6,346 nt of DNA. It comes from an uncultured Bacilli bacterium (GTDB taxonomy: Bacteria; Bacillota_I; Bacilli_A; RF39; UBA660). Location: the NCBI GenBank assembly GCA_934101745.1, contig CAKOSD010000065.1, forward strand, positions 1-6,346. Reading direction: 5' to 3'. Below are positions 5,596-6,346 of the stretch, piece by piece. The first letter of the stretch is position 1. Each line of letters starts with the position of its first letter. Position numbers and translations under genes: made by a program. The notes beneath the pieces were generated by a model, which had not been told where the DNA came from, did no database searches, and saw only the letters and a list, made by a program, of their open reading frames with translations.

Positions 5596-6346
5596 ATGAA
5601 TGAAAAGGTAAAAAATATTATAATAATTATTGTCTGCATTATATTAGTTGGTTTTGATATCTTTGCTTTGTCTTTAAAACCTAAAAGCCAAGAAGATAAC
5701 AAAGAAGAAGTTAAAGAAATTATTCATGAACCACTCGTACCAGTAAGCGAACAGGTAAATCCTCTTACCGATAAATTTTATATTAATGGTTATATGACCA
5801 TTAGTGGCAATACTACTTATTTAACTAAAAGTACTTCTAAAAAAGAATTAAATATTAATGCTAATAAATGCAATATTCCTAATATTTTAACTAATTATAA
5901 AGCCGATATTTATTTTCAAGTAACCTATAGTGGTGATGATGATACTATTTATGATGTTCATATTTTTAATAAAGAAAATGATACTGAGGTAATTGATTTG
6001 TCCCCAGAGAATATAAAAAAGACTTTTGACATAGCCTATAATAAAAATGTTAATAATGCCACTTGGCAAGATAAAATTAATTTATCTAATCTAAATGAAA
6101 ATGAAATTTATTTATATAAAGCAACTATCCCTAGTAATAATGCTCCCGAAATTAATAATGATACTGATGGTAATTGTTTGGTTTATTCTAGAAGTACAAA
6201 GAGTAATTCTAAAGATGAGTGGACTAAAGAAATAAGTCCTGCTATCTCTTTTAAAAGTAATAGTTTAAATATTAGTTATAATAGTTTTAAAACTGGTGAT
6301 ACTTATGAAATTATTTATAAAAAAATAAATAACGTTGAATTACTAA
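5596..6346 (+). CDS. Membrane-anchored extracytoplasmic protein of unknown function, 3'-truncated
   Basis: I do not recognise this protein. The frame is open from the ATG at 5596 to the end of the window (250 codons, no stop), so its C-terminus lies outside. The N-terminus is MNEKVKN followed by a hydrophobic stretch at about 8-26 and then a charged, Lys/Glu-rich stalk to about 55, the layout of a signal anchor or uncleaved signal peptide with the rest outside the cell. The single Cys14 sits in an IIVC context, which is a poor lipobox, so it is probably not a lipoprotein. From about 60 the sequence alternates Tyr/Ile/Thr/Asn, for example KFYINGYMTISGNTTY (61-76), suggesting a beta-rich, Asn-rich extracellular region; no catalytic motif is seen. 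AGAGGAA at 5584-5590 lies five bases before the ATG, and a strong extended -10 promoter precedes it. It forms its own unit downstream of the pnp terminator. Confidence 0.8.
   Translation, partial: MNEKVKNIIIIIVCIILVGFDIFALSLKPKSQEDNKEEVKEIIHEPLVPVSEQVNPLTDKFYINGYMTISGNTTYLTKSTSKKELNINANKCNIPNILTNYKADIYFQVTYSGDDDTIYDVHIFNKENDTEVIDLSPENIKKTFDIAYNKNVNNATWQDKINLSNLNENEIYLYKATIPSNNAPEINNDTDGNCLVYSRSTKSNSKDEWTKEISPAISFKSNSLNISYNSFKTGDTYEIIYKKINNVELL

Noticed and set aside
5887..6069. Minus-strand 60-codon frame opposite the final gene
   Set aside because: The + strand frame here is continuous from a good promoter and ribosome binding site; the antisense frame is Ile-rich low-complexity sequence.

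Overview
This is an AT-rich stretch from a low-GC Gram-positive-type bacterium. The proteins look Bacilli/Firmicutes-like, the ribosome binding sites are strong and purine-rich, and the intergenic terminators are Rho-independent. All tryptophans I could read are TGG, and no gene contains an in-frame TGA, so the standard code (not the Mycoplasma code) is in use. I would guess an uncultured Bacilli lineage, perhaps gut-associated, but the window cannot settle that. Every gene is on the + strand.

Layout. (1) 3-1556 is the 3' part of an ABC exporter (fused membrane and ATPase domains) whose start lies before the window. (2) 1553-2083 is a small HAD-superfamily phosphohydrolase-like gene that overlaps the exporter stop by four bases (ATGA), so the two form a translationally coupled pair. 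(3) 2155-2793 is trmB, the tRNA m7G46 methyltransferase, probably with its own extended -10 promoter. (4) 2914-3180 is rpsO (ribosomal protein S15), preceded by a roughly 80-nt leader that can fold into a hairpin carrying the G-U/G-C pair S15 recognises in 16S rRNA. A terminator follows it. (5) 3335-5506 is pnp (polynucleotide phosphorylase), complete, with its own promoter region, a short 5'-leader hairpin and a terminator. (6) From 5596 to the window end is the first 250 codons of an unrecognised membrane-anchored extracytoplasmic protein with its own promoter.

How they fit together. The core is an RNA/translation block: tRNA modification (trmB), a 30S subunit protein (rpsO) and an RNA-degrading exonuclease (pnp). 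The rpsO-pnp adjacency is very widely conserved in bacteria, but here a terminator and a separate promoter lie between the two genes. The exporter/HAD pair and the final surface protein are accessory and not obviously linked to this block.

I see no mobile element, CRISPR array, tRNA, rRNA or phage signature, and no clearly new multi-gene system. The most interesting material is regulatory and at residue level: the candidate S15 autoregulatory leader, an unusual S15 N-terminal loop, non-canonical residues in the TrmB active-site motif, and a set of extended -10 promoters that each sit in an inverted repeat. No gene-free stretch exceeds about 155 bases.
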